Origin: Marinilactibacillus psychrotolerans
Lineage (GTDB): Bacteria > Bacillota > Bacilli > Lactobacillales > Carnobacteriaceae_A
Direction: 5' to 3'
NCBI RefSeq assembly: GCF_900101525.1
Contig: NZ_FMZD01000009.1
Span: 1 to 64,000 of the forward strand
Length of the DNA stretch: 64,000 nt
Shown here: positions 36,927 through 45,824 of the stretch, piece after piece
How positions within the stretch are numbered: position 1 is the first letter of the stretch
How the letters are laid out: the number at the start of each line of letters is the position of its first letter
Program-made: the position numbers and the translations under genes
Notes under the pieces: model-generated
What the model was told of the DNA's origin: nothing
What the model saw: only the letters and a program-made list of their open reading frames with translations
Databases searched by the model: none

Positions 36927-39701
36927 TTAAAATTCATCTTCAGTTGCTTTTAAATCAAGCTTTTGAAAGATAATGTCATGGACATATGCTAATTCCGACT
37001 GGGGGATTTTGACACTATAATTTTCTTCTATGACACTAAATGCTTCTTTTATTTTTTTAAATTGATTTTGTTGACACTGATCACCAACACTTATTCCACT
37101 ATAAGTTTCAATTGTTTCGTGACGAATTAATCGCTCAATTAAACAACTGATATGAACGTACAAAGCTATCTTACGTTCATTCGCTATCTCTTGTTCCGTT
37201 AGCTCTTCAAATCTGCGCATAAATAGTTCGATTTCTAACATTACTTTATCCGTATCCAGAATGGTTACTGAATCAATCACTTTTTTAATTGAAAAATTCC
37301 GGATCATGCGATTATTAAACTGCTCATTCTCTTCTGGGGACATTACTTTTTTTAGCCAGTAGGAAAGATTATGCGCCCCTTCACCTGAAATCAGTTCTTC
37401 AAGAGACAAGTAGGGGACATCGCTAATTAATGGATTGGCTGTACCGATAATCCCAATAACATCATATAATGAAAAGACTGTCTCTTCCGTTTTATGATGA
37501 TATAACGTCTCATAATCATAAGGGATTACCTTTAATCGGCTTGTTACTGGTAAACTTTCTTCTAATAATTGACTGATTTGTTTTGCTGTTCCAATACCAG
37601 TAAGACACGTTGTGAGCAATACTTTTGCTTTATTTTCTTCTGGGTAAATCAGTTTCCAGTCTAACTGAAGATAACTTTCCGACTGAATAGCTATATCAGA
37701 AAGACTTAATTCTTTTTGAATATTTTCCCCAATAGTCAGAGCCATTGGTGTCGTGACATTATTCATAATCATAATAGGAGCCGTTAATTGTTGTGGAAAA
37801 TACTCATAGATATCTTTTAAAGATCCCATATCCACTAAAATAACCAATCCATTGCTTATATCATTTTTTTCTGAATAATCCACAATCTCCTCTGCAATTT
37901 TTTGTGGTGTTGTATCCAGAGGCATATCGAACGATTCGAATATATTCTTTCCCAACATTTTATTAACAACATTAGCAATGCTGCTTGCAGTTGCATATCC
38001 GTGGGCCACAATAATCGCTTTGGCAAAGGTAGATTCTCGAGCTACTCCTAGGTGATCAAGATAAAGGGTAAGCAATATTTTATCCATATCTAATATTTCG
38101 ATATCCAATTTTGGTTGTATCAAGGTCAGTAGACGTTCTGTGTATTGATACTGTGTGGTATAAATTTGTGCTACTTTTTCTTTACACTCCTTTATCAAAT
38201 TGATTAATTCAATACTGTCTGGCTGCCAGCGAACTGTACTGCGTTGAAACAGATAATAACTAATGGCATAAACTGTATTTCCATTAAATGCAATTTGGTA
38301 AGATGCTTCCATTTGTCTTAATGTATCTCGGACATACTGTGTCATAAATAAAAGCAATTCTTGTTTCTGTTCTCTATCTGTCTCAAAAATCAAGAAATCA
38401 AACAAATTTTCTACTTCTTGCTTCATACTTTCTTCTGATTCAGTTAAATCTAATTTATTATTACTAAATTCAATCAGCAACTTTTTATACGTATGAACAA
38501 TCCGTTGTTGATCAGGATTTTTTTGAGCCACTAAATTCTCTAAAACAGTCGACTCATCAATTCGAATACTTTCTTCAACTACTGCACTTGTATTCAGTAC
38601 ACTATGAAGCATAAACTCAGGAGACAAATGATGAATAGCCACTTTTACTTCTGCTTGTTCTCTTTGCATTGAAAAGGCATTTGCAGTAGTAACCTTCACT
38701 ACATTTTTCAATTCTCCAATATTCCCTTTATATGTCCCGTTTTTCAATAAATGCAATACTTGTCCACTAATTACTAGTGGTACTTTTATTTTCCGTTGCT
38801 CTTTTACCAGGAAATCATAAATCATTTCTAACCGTTCATTTGGAGTACGGCTACTCAAAGGAGGTAATTCTACTCTAATTGGAATTCGCCGCATAAATGT
38901 TGTTAAAAAGTTACTTGAAATATCTTCTGTAGTAGCAAAGAATAGTCTCACTTTTACTTTTCTCGGGTTATTTGACTCTCCCATTCGATAGATGATTCCC
39001 TGATCTAAATAAGTAAATAATTTTTCTTGTCCTTCTGCGTTCAATCGATGAACTTCATCCAGAAACAATATCCCTCCTTCTGCTTCTTCAAAAGCGCCTT
39101 TTCGATTTTCTTCTGCTCCTGTATAAGCACCTTTGACATGTCCAAATAATTGACTGGTTAATAATTCCGGATTATTCGCATATTGAGCACAATTCAAAGT
39201 CACAAATGGAGCATCTTCTTCGATTAAATCATTGATTAAACAGAATTGATGGAGCATCTTGACCATATAACTTTTTCCTGTTCCGCTCTCTCCTGTTAAT
39301 ATAACTGGTAAACCATTATCAGGATAATATACAGCGGTTTTTAATTGCTCAATACTTCGAGATAGACTGGCTCTGTTTCCTATGAGTACTGAGAAAAAAT
39401 CTGCTTTATTATAGAATAAAGGTTGATCATTTTTCAACTCTTCTAGACTACTGTATATAGTTTTAGAAAGTAAATAAAACTGATTTTCAAAAGCTTCTTT
39501 GTGCAAAAAATACACAGGTCGAGTATTGATTTTAACAATGATCTCCTGCTCATTTAATTGACTCAAATAATGACTAACGGTATTTCGTTTGATTTCAAAT
39601 TTTTCAGCTATTTTTTTTGCCGTAAAAATATCGCTTACATTTTCCTGATCAAAGAAAGCCGTTTGGTTTTTCAAATAATCAGCTAATTTTTCTCTTAACA
39701 T
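36927..39701 (-). CDS. LevR/ManR-type sigma-54-dependent PTS regulator
   Basis: About 924 residues. Order of domains: N-terminal HTH (TAKKIAEKFEIKRNTVSHYL, residues about 25-45), AAA+ domain with Walker A GESGTGKSYMVK, sigma-54 contact loop GAYTGAEENRKGAF and Walker B GGILFLDEVHR, a first PRD (about 440-540), an EIIA-Man-like domain (AKAIIVAHGYATASS with its His), an EIIB-like segment (LLTTCLTGIGTAKQI with its Cys) and a C-terminal PRD with a conserved His (LIERLIRHETIETYSG). Phosphorylation by HPr and EIIB components would set its activity. The start is ATG 39701 after GAGGTGGG. It lies between two PTS operons with matching sigma-54 promoters. Confidence 0.93.
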   Translation of the reverse strand: MLREKLADYLKNQTAFFDQENVSDIFTAKKIAEKFEIKRNTVSHYLSQLNEQEIIVKINTRPVYFLHKEAFENQFYLLSKTIYSSLEELKNDQPLFYNKADFFSVLIGNRASLSRSIEQLKTAVYYPDNGLPVILTGESGTGKSYMVKMLHQFCLINDLIEEDAPFVTLNCAQYANNPELLTSQLFGHVKGAYTGAEENRKGAFEEAEGGILFLDEVHRLNAEGQEKLFTYLDQGIIYRMGESNNPRKVKVRLFFATTEDISSNFLTTFMRRIPIRVELPPLSSRTPNERLEMIYDFLVKEQRKIKVPLVISGQVLHLLKNGTYKGNIGELKNVVKVTTANAFSMQREQAEVKVAIHHLSPEFMLHSVLNTSAVVEESIRIDESTVLENLVAQKNPDQQRIVHTYKKLLIEFSNNKLDLTESEESMKQEVENLFDFLIFETDREQKQELLLFMTQYVRDTLRQMEASYQIAFNGNTVYAISYYLFQRSTVRWQPDSIELINLIKECKEKVAQIYTTQYQYTERLLTLIQPKLDIEILDMDKILLTLYLDHLGVARESTFAKAIIVAHGYATASSIANVVNKMLGKNIFESFDMPLDTTPQKIAEEIVDYSEKNDISNGLVILVDMGSLKDIYEYFPQQLTAPIMIMNNVTTPMALTIGENIQKELSLSDIAIQSESYLQLDWKLIYPEENKAKVLLTTCLTGIGTAKQISQLLEESLPVTSRLKVIPYDYETLYHHKTEETVFSLYDVIGIIGTANPLISDVPYLSLEELISGEGAHNLSYWLKKVMSPEENEQFNNRMIRNFSIKKVIDSVTILDTDKVMLEIELFMRRFEELTEQEIANERKIALYVHISCLIERLIRHETIETYSGISVGDQCQQNQFKKIKEAFSVIEENYSVKIPQSELAYVHDIIFQKLDLKATEDEF

Positions 39702-39915
39702 TATTTCCCACCTCAATTTTATATTAGGGGAATATTCTAAGAAGTCAATCTTTTGTTAATTCTTCTGCTTTAGAATTTCTCTACCCTAGCCCCCTTGTCA
39801 TTAAATATTACTCATAAATACTATTATTTAGAAATACTCAATATATGCTAGTTCTCTATTGATTGATTTATATAGGGCCCTTTCTAAAAATAAAGCAATT
39901 CCTTTAAAAATACTC
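39702..39915. other. Intergenic region without recognisable gene
   Basis: AT-rich bases upstream of the activator gene, presumably holding its promoter. No ORF with a ribosome binding site and no clear operator can be seen. Confidence 0.45.
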
Positions 39916-39976
39916 AAAAAACACAATGTTATTAATATTTTATCAAACAAAATATTAATGAACATTGTGTTTTAGA
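39916..39976 (-). terminator. Terminator of the man operon
   Basis: A very long near-perfect hairpin: ACACAATGTT.ATTAATATTTT pairs with AAAATATTAAT.AACATTGTGT around ATCAAAC, followed on the minus strand by TTTTTT. It ends the manLMN-manO transcript. Confidence 0.85.
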
Positions 39977-40066
39977 ATTTTTCATATAGTAAACGAAAGA
40001 CATTTTAATACTCTATACTTTCTCCAGTTAACATAAGCTGATTATCAATAAATAGATATGCGTTTG

Positions 40067-40447
40067 CTATTTGTTTCTTTTCTTTCCTATTGATTTAAAA
40101 GCACGCTTAAGGACATCAAAAAAGCTTAACGAATGTATCATATGCTCTGGATCAATATATACTTGTATAGCTCGAAGAACTTTCTTAGGATGTTTTGATG
40201 CAAAAGAAAATGTCCCAGATCTTTTTGTTTCAATCGCATAACGAGGTATCCATCTACCCTTAAACATAACAGAAGCAATAACATTCTCTACTTCTTCCCA
40301 TGGAATTTGAATAAATTTACGTGTATCACGCTCATTAAAAAATTCAAATCCATTATTACCAATCATTATTTTTCCATAATCAGTTAATCCCGTAAAAGCG
40401 GTAGCATCTATTACCAAGTCAACTTTTGTATTAATTGATTCAACCAT
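40067..40447 (-). CDS. manO: DUF956 family protein ManO
   Basis: A 126-residue protein of the DUF956 family that accompanies manLMN in many lactic acid bacteria. Visible family pattern: DATAFTGLTDYGKIMIGNNG, IQIPWEEVENVIASVMFKG and RYAIETKRSGTFSFASK. It may act as a regulator or accessory factor of the mannose PTS. A hairpin separates it from manN, so its level may be lower than that of the PTS genes. Confidence 0.9.
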   Translation of the reverse strand: MVESINTKVDLVIDATAFTGLTDYGKIMIGNNGFEFFNERDTRKFIQIPWEEVENVIASVMFKGRWIPRYAIETKRSGTFSFASKHPKKVLRAIQVYIDPEHMIHSLSFFDVLKRAFKSIGKKRNK

Positions 40448-40507
40448 TCTATCCGCTCCAATTTCTTTATTTATTTCTATTATACGTGGATTTAAGTACT
40501 TATATCA

Positions 40508-40544
40508 ATAAAAAAAGTGACTGAGAGTTAGACCCAGCCACTTT
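40508..40544 (-). terminator. Intra-operon terminator between manN and manO
   Basis: AAAAGTGGCTG pairs with CAGTCACTTTT (one G-U pair) around an 11-nt loop on the minus strand and is followed by T residues. Partial readthrough is needed for manO unless manO has its own promoter. Confidence 0.75.
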
Positions 40545-40584
40545 TATACGAATTAGTGTTGATCCACAAACTTTTATAAACCTT

Positions 40585-41499
40585 TTATAAAAGTCCGATT
40601 ACGTGTCCACCAATACCAACTATAAATAGTCCAAGAATAATGATAATTGGATTTACTTTTTTCTTAAGCAAATACATGCATAGCAATGTTAGAAGTAATG
40701 GTGCTAGTCCTGGAATTAATTGATCTAAGTTATTTTGTAATGAAGTTACTTTAGTAGGAGAAAGGGCTAATCCTGAGTTGAATTGTTCAAAAGCTGTACG
40801 AATACCTTCTGATCCTGATGGTAGTGCATCCCAATCAATATAAGCTCCTTCGTCTAAAGGTACTCTAGAAACTATAGGTTGGAAATTGATTGAAACCCAC
40901 CTTTGAACTAAAGCTGCTAACACAAACATTCCTAGAACTGAGGCACCTTTTGTAATATCTTGCAATAATCCACCTGAAAGGTCATCTGTAATTGCTGACC
41001 CTGCTTTATAACCAAATTCCTGTGTATACCACATGAATCCCCAACGAATAAGATTCCAAGCTACAAAGAAAAGAATTGGACCTAAAATACTTCCACCTAT
41101 CGCTAGAGATGCACCTAGAGCACCTAACATTGGACGTACAGTAAACCAGAAAACAGGATCGCCAACACCTGCTAAAGGTCCCATCATCCCAACTTTAACA
41201 CCTTGAATTGCTACATCATCTACTGCTACACCATTTGCACGTTCTTCTTCAAGAGCTAAAGTAACTCCAAGGATAGGAGATGCAATATATGGGTGCGTAT
41301 TAAAAAACTCTAAATGACGTTTTAAAGCTGCTGCACGATCTTCTTTTGTTGTATATAATTTTTTGATTGCGGGAATCATTGAGTAAGCCCAACCACCATT
41401 TTGCATACGTTCGTAGTTCCAAGAACCTTGGATAAAGGTAGAACGCCATGCTACGGCTAATCGATTTCTTTTAGATAGTTCAATTTTTTCTGCTGCCAT
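40585..41499 (-). CDS. manN: Mannose/glucose PTS EIID (ManN)
   Basis: A 304-residue EIID with the signature WRSTFIQGSWNYERMQNGGW, the loop KVGMMGPLAGVGDPVFWFTV and several C-terminal helices. It includes the extended loop region (about residues 180-235) typical of ManN of lactic acid bacteria, which with ManM is the receptor of class IIa bacteriocins. It is the third gene of manLMN. Confidence 0.95.
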   Translation of the reverse strand: MAAEKIELSKRNRLAVAWRSTFIQGSWNYERMQNGGWAYSMIPAIKKLYTTKEDRAAALKRHLEFFNTHPYIASPILGVTLALEEERANGVAVDDVAIQGVKVGMMGPLAGVGDPVFWFTVRPMLGALGASLAIGGSILGPILFFVAWNLIRWGFMWYTQEFGYKAGSAITDDLSGGLLQDITKGASVLGMFVLAALVQRWVSINFQPIVSRVPLDEGAYIDWDALPSGSEGIRTAFEQFNSGLALSPTKVTSLQNNLDQLIPGLAPLLLTLLCMYLLKKKVNPIIIILGLFIVGIGGHVIGLL

Positions 41500-41520
41500 G
41501 TTTTAATTCCTCCTTTGAAA

Positions 41521-42318
41521 TTAATAATCGTTTAAGATATCGCCTAATGGATCTCCAGAATTACTTCCGCCATTTGAAGAGCCACCCATTTTAGAAAGAT
41601 TCAAGTAAATTAATGCCATAGCCACACCTAGAGCACCTAGAGCAATCAAAGTTAAATCAGTCATCGCTGCTACTACAAAACCAATAGCGAAAAATGGCCA
41701 TACTTCTTTTGTTGCAATCATATTAATAACCATTGCATAACCAACCGCAACGACCATTCCACCACCGATAGCCATACCATCAGTTAGCCAAGCTGGCATA
41801 GAAGTCAAGAATGCTTGAACTGATTCAGCTGGAATGAATAAAAGTGCTGCTGCTGGAACTGCTATCCGCACTCCTTGCATACAAACCGCCGCTATATGAA
41901 GGAATTCGATTTTTCTAAAATTACCTTCTTCAGCTGCACTATCCATTAAATGTACGATCGGAACAGCTAATGTACGAACGATCATTGTTAAGAAAAGACC
42001 TGCTACTGCAAGTGGAATCGCAATTGCAATTGCTGTTGAAACTCCATTTACGCCTTGTCCACCTAATACTAAAATAATTGCTGATGCTACAGATGCCAAT
42101 GCTGCATCTGGTGCTACGGCAGCTCCAATATTTGCCCAACCTAATGCGAGCATTTGAAGTGTTCCGCCTAAAATAATACCTGCTGTCAAGTTACCTGTTA
42201 CTAAACCGATTAGTGTACATGCTACTAGTGGTTGATGGAATTGGAATTCATCCAAGATCCCTTCTATACCTGCCAAGAACGCAACAAAAACTACTAGAAC
42301 CATTGATATAATAGACAT
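41521..42318 (-). CDS. manM: Mannose/glucose PTS EIIC (ManM)
   Basis: A 265-residue EIIC. EGILDEFQFHQPLVACTLIG at the N-terminus and ALGWANIGAAVAPDAALASV in the binding region are standard for ManM. It has a Gly/Ser-rich hydrophilic C-terminus. It forms the channel with ManN. Confidence 0.95.
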   Translation of the reverse strand: MSIISMVLVVFVAFLAGIEGILDEFQFHQPLVACTLIGLVTGNLTAGIILGGTLQMLALGWANIGAAVAPDAALASVASAIILVLGGQGVNGVSTAIAIAIPLAVAGLFLTMIVRTLAVPIVHLMDSAAEEGNFRKIEFLHIAAVCMQGVRIAVPAAALLFIPAESVQAFLTSMPAWLTDGMAIGGGMVVAVGYAMVINMIATKEVWPFFAIGFVVAAMTDLTLIALGALGVAMALIYLNLSKMGGSSNGGSNSGDPLGDILNDY

Positions 42319-42344
42319 AATAGACCTCCTACTTAATTTTTTTA

Positions 42345-43337
42345 TTATTTGTTTGCTAATTCATTTTTTGCTTTTTTCATAATTTCATTCATATTGCCGC
42401 GGTTATCGTTGGGTACTTTACGTACATCAAACTTAACACCTTTTTCTTTAAGCTTTTCAAAAGCTTCTACATCATTTTGTCCCATAGAGAGCACATTATT
42501 TACAACGACTTTACCAACTGAATGAGCAAGTGATCCAACATTGACTTCTTCAATCTCTACGCCGCCTTCAACTACTCTAAGAACATCTTCGGGGTTTTCA
42601 AATAATAATAGTGCTTTAGTATTCCCGAAACGAGGGTCTTTAGATATTTCAATCATCTTATCAATTGGAATAACATTTGCTTTAACTCCTGGTGGTGTAG
42701 CTTGTTCGATTAATCTCTTACGAAGATCATCTTTTGAAACTGCATCGGAGACAACAATAATACGGTTTGGCTGTGTTGTTTTAGTCCATGCTGTTGCTAC
42801 TTGTCCATGTAATAAACGAGAATCTACACGTGTTAAAACGATTTTTATTTTTCCATCTCCAACAACTGTATTAGGAGGTAGTTCTCCTTTAGGTTGTCCA
42901 TCGTCTGCAATTTCAACTCCATTAGCCGATGTAGGTTGCAATTCCTCAGGTCTGACCTTTACACCATCTTTTGCTGTTTCAATAATATGTGCGGCAATTT
43001 CTTGAGCAGATGTCATTGACAAGCGAGATGCATAGGCTTCTATTAACATTGGTAAATTCAAACCAGCAACGATTGCCCATTTATCTTTATTTTCTTCAAA
43101 TAAAGTATTAGCTTGATTAAATGGAGTACCTCCCCATAGATCCACCAAAAATAGTACTTCATCTTGATCATCGAATGATGCAATTGCTCTCTTCATTTTT
43201 GCTTTGACATCTTCAGGACCTTCACTTGGCATCAAGGTAATAGCTTTAACATTCTCTTGTTCTCCAAAGATCATTGCACCGGATTGCAAGATGCCTTCAG
43301 CGAATTCGCCATGGCTTGCTAGTATAATTCCTACCAT
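42345..43337 (-). CDS. manL: Mannose/glucose PTS EIIAB (ManL)
   Basis: A 330-residue fusion. The EIIA domain (residues 1-135) has its phospho-His in [12 protein letters not shown] and the [13 protein letters not shown] motif; a linker (about 136-165) leads to the EIIB domain with the phospho-His in [15 protein letters not shown]. It phosphorylates glucose, mannose and related hexoses during uptake. It is the first gene of a sigma-54-dependent operon with a long leader. Confidence 0.95.
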   Translation of the reverse strand: MVGIILASHGEFAEGILQSGAMIFGEQENVKAITLMPSEGPEDVKAKMKRAIASFDDQDEVLFLVDLWGGTPFNQANTLFEENKDKWAIVAGLNLPMLIEAYASRLSMTSAQEIAAHIIETAKDGVKVRPEELQPTSANGVEIADDGQPKGELPPNTVVGDGKIKIVLTRVDSRLLHGQVATAWTKTTQPNRIIVVSDAVSKDDLRKRLIEQATPPGVKANVIPIDKMIEISKDPRFGNTKALLLFENPEDVLRVVEGGVEIEEVNVGSLAHSVGKVVVNNVLSMGQNDVEAFEKLKEKGVKFDVRKVPNDNRGNMNEIMKKAKNELANK

Positions 43338-43531
43338 TTCTTAACCTCCTAAATAGTTTCTTTCTATTACTTTTAGACACGTTTATCAAAATAAGTTTCC
43401 TTAATTTGATTGTTCTGTCTATAACTCAAATATTTTTTATTCTTTCTTACACTATTTCCCCCTTTCAATTTTCCCGATTCTCTAAACTTTCTATAAGTCT
43501 AGAGGGACAAAAACTATATTATTTGTCCGTC
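43338..43531 (-). promoter_or_regulatory. Long structured leader of manLMN
   Basis: If transcription starts about 12 nt after the sigma-54 -12 box, the mRNA leader is about 190 nt. Two hairpins lie at its 5' end: GGACAAA/TTTGTCC (43505-43528) and CTCTAGACTT/AAGTTTAGAG (43480-43504), the latter with one wobble pair. The rest is pyrimidine-rich on the plus strand (purine-rich in the mRNA). These could stabilise the transcript. Confidence 0.5.
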
Positions 43532-43542
43532 ATCTACTATAT

Positions 43543-43559
43543 TGCAAGTTCCGTGCCAA
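43543..43559 (-). promoter_or_regulatory. Sigma-54 promoter of manLMN
   Basis: The minus strand reads TTGGCACGGAACTTGCA, matching the -24/-12 consensus with proper spacing. It is the counterpart of the promoter at 36886-36902 and predicts activation by a LevR/ManR-type protein, one of which is encoded 4 kb away. Confidence 0.9.
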
Positions 43560-43611
43560 CTTTAGTGTATCGTTCAAAAACCCTATATTAATAACTTATA
43601 AATAGACAAAA

Positions 43612-43653
43612 AAACAAAAACAGATACACTAAATAGTGTATCTGTTTTTGTTT
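43612..43653. terminator. Bidirectional terminator
   Basis: AAACAAAAACAGATACACTA and its perfect complement TAGTGTATCTGTTTTTGTTT form a 20-bp stem with a 2-nt centre. It separates the glpQ gene from the man promoter and upstream activating region. Confidence 0.85.
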
Positions 43654-43694
43654 CAAGTTTTTATGCTGATTAATAATAGTGTATTGTCCAATTT

Positions 43695-44420
43695 TCACAT
43701 CTCTACATATCCCTTATCTTGAATCTCCTTAAGACGATCAGGAAAATCTGTAATTATAGCATTTATCCCCACATTTATTGCTTTTTCTAAATCCAATTTC
43801 TCATTGATTGTCCAAGTATTGATTTTTAAATCGTAATAATCTGCATATTCTATTAATTCTTCATTTAAAGATAATGCATTTGGATGAATATAGTCCATTC
43901 CGATCTCTTTGGCTTTTTGGATAATTTGTTTAGTACATTTCGATGTCAACAGTCCAGTCTGAATCGTCGCATTGAATTTTTTAACTCGAATCATATTTTC
44001 TTTGTGAAAAGAAGATATGATTATCTGTTTTTCTAATCCATACTCTTCAATCATTTTTAATACTTTCTTTTCTAATCCAATATCATTACCGTTAACTGTT
44101 TTAAGTTCGATATTGGTAAGCAGGTTTTTATCCTGCATCCATTCAAAGTATTCTTTTAAAGTCGGGATTTTTTGTTCTGCTAATCCTTCCTGATCTTTAC
44201 TATTAATGGATAGAGACTTAAGTTCATCTAAAGTCCATTCCGTTAATTGTCCTTTGTCACTTGTTAACCGTTCTAAAGTATCATCATGGAAAATAACGAT
44301 CGTTCCATCTTTCGTTAATTGGGCATCTAATTCAATACCGTCAGCCCCCACTTCGTAAGCTTTTCGAAATGCAATCATCGTATTTTCTGGATACTTCCCA
44401 CTAAATCCTCGGTGGGCCAA
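43695..44420 (-). CDS. Glycerophosphodiester phosphodiesterase
   Basis: About 241 residues forming a single GDPD TIM barrel that hydrolyses deacylated phospholipids to glycerol 3-phosphate and an alcohol. Motifs: AHRGFSGKYPENT (catalytic His/Arg), DGIELDAQLTKDG (metal ligands) and IFHDDTLERLTS (second catalytic His). No signal peptide is seen, so it is a cytosolic form. A TTG start at 44420 with AGGATTAGG upstream is the only canonical candidate; the frame stays open a little further upstream (residues RTLN), leaving the start uncertain. Confidence 0.9.
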   Translation of the reverse strand: MAHRGFSGKYPENTMIAFRKAYEVGADGIELDAQLTKDGTIVIFHDDTLERLTSDKGQLTEWTLDELKSLSINSKDQEGLAEQKIPTLKEYFEWMQDKNLLTNIELKTVNGNDIGLEKKVLKMIEEYGLEKQIIISSFHKENMIRVKKFNATIQTGLLTSKCTKQIIQKAKEIGMDYIHPNALSLNEELIEYADYYDLKINTWTINEKLDLEKAINVGINAIITDFPDRLKEIQDKGYVEM

Positions 44421-44583
44421 ATTTAATGTCCTAATCCTATTTACTTCCCTTCTAAAGATCTGCTCAGTTATTTTGCTTACATAGTTATTTTGCTGTTATT
44501 CTATAAAAAGAGTGTAGCATAAGAATATAAATTTAATGCATTTTTTACTACTATTTTATTAAGTTTGTATAGTATTTTATTAT

Positions 44584-44621
44584 AAAAACCCCTGAAAGTT
44601 AGACTATATCCTAACTTTCAG
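44584..44621 (-). terminator. Terminator of the SDR gene
   Basis: CTGAAAGTTAG pairs perfectly with CTAACTTTCAG around an 8-nt loop and is followed on the minus strand by GGGGTTTTT. Confidence 0.85.
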
Positions 44622-44642
44622 AAGTAATATTTAGAGAGTATT

Positions 44643-45716
44643 TTATCTTGCTACTTTATATTTTTTAGACTGCATACATTTCAAAGCTGTTAGAGCAACT
44701 CCTACAGTTATAGCTGCTGCCGTTACACCTGGATTTTTTTTCGCTTTTACCATTAAGCTTTTTGGTCGGTGCCAGCCTAAGTTATTGCCACGCTCATCCA
44801 AATCTTCTTTATGCTCATAGAGATTACCTGCCTCAGGAGCTGGCGCTTTTGTATTTTCATCATAATTAGTTGGATACGTATTAATCTCCATGATTTTATC
44901 TGTTAATCTAGGATACAGCATACCTACAATTGAGAAAAACTTAGACTGTGTTCCAACATACATATCGCGTTTAGGGTGTTCAGCAACATGAAGAATGGCT
45001 TCTGCTACACTTTCTGGTGGGTAAACGACCCCTTTATGGGTTGGTTTTTTATTGATGTAACTTGTTGCGTGATCTGTATAAGGGGTATCTACTCTAGCTG
45101 GATGAATTTGGGAAAGAACTACTGGTGCGTGTTCTTTTTCCAGCTCCATACGTACAGCATCTGTAAACCCTCTAATAGCATGTTTACTGGCTGAATAACT
45201 TGATTGAACTGGAAAAGCACGATTCCCAACAACACTACCCATATTAATAATAGATCCCGGTTCATTCTTTTCTTTATAATGAGCGATGGCTCTACGAGTC
45301 CCGTAGACTACTCCCCAGAAATTAATATCAAATAATTGGCGCATATCTTTAATTGGAATTTCTGCTGAGTATCCATAAATAGACACCGCAGCATTATTTA
45401 ACCATGTATCAAATCCGCCGAATTTTTCAATTGCTTTTTCGGCAATTTTATCTATATCTTCTTCTTTAGATACATCGGCTACGACATAGACAAATTCAGT
45501 TCCTCTAACTTTCAGCTCTTTTTCTAATATACTTAATGCTTCTTCATTTCTTGAAGCTAATACCAGCTTTACACCTTGCTCTGCAGCCATTCTAGCAGTC
45601 ACTAGACCAATTCCACTCGTAGCACCTGTGATGACCATTACCTGATCTTTTAATTTTTTCAATTTTAATTTCATACTATTTAATGGCATTCCTTTATCTA
45701 CTGCTCTTTGTTCCAT
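44643..45716 (-). CDS. Short-chain dehydrogenase/reductase with C-terminal membrane anchor
   Basis: A 357-residue SDR. Cofactor motif VITGATSGIGLVTARMA, NNAAVSIYG strand and catalytic YSASKHAIRGFT (Tyr-xxx-Lys) are present. The C-terminal extension beyond the normal 250 residues ends in a hydrophobic segment (VTAAAITVGVALTAL) and a basic tail, suggesting membrane association. Homologues with this extension are general SDRs of unknown substrate. AAGGAGG lies 9 nt before ATG. Confidence 0.88.
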   Translation of the reverse strand: MEQRAVDKGMPLNSMKLKLKKLKDQVMVITGATSGIGLVTARMAAEQGVKLVLASRNEEALSILEKELKVRGTEFVYVVADVSKEEDIDKIAEKAIEKFGGFDTWLNNAAVSIYGYSAEIPIKDMRQLFDINFWGVVYGTRRAIAHYKEKNEPGSIINMGSVVGNRAFPVQSSYSASKHAIRGFTDAVRMELEKEHAPVVLSQIHPARVDTPYTDHATSYINKKPTHKGVVYPPESVAEAILHVAEHPKRDMYVGTQSKFFSIVGMLYPRLTDKIMEINTYPTNYDENTKAPAPEAGNLYEHKEDLDERGNNLGWHRPKSLMVKAKKNPGVTAAAITVGVALTALKCMQSKKYKVAR

Positions 45717-45824
45717 ATTACATTCCTCCTTAGATAAATATCCATTCCTATTTCTTATTGTTCATTTTATTGAAAAACAAATAGACTATTCAACTTATAG
45801 ACCTTATTCGTTATAACTTAGTAC

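Noticed and set aside
43406-43591. Plus-strand 61-codon ORF upstream of manL
   Set aside because: It covers the leader and sigma-54 promoter of manLMN; no ribosome binding site.
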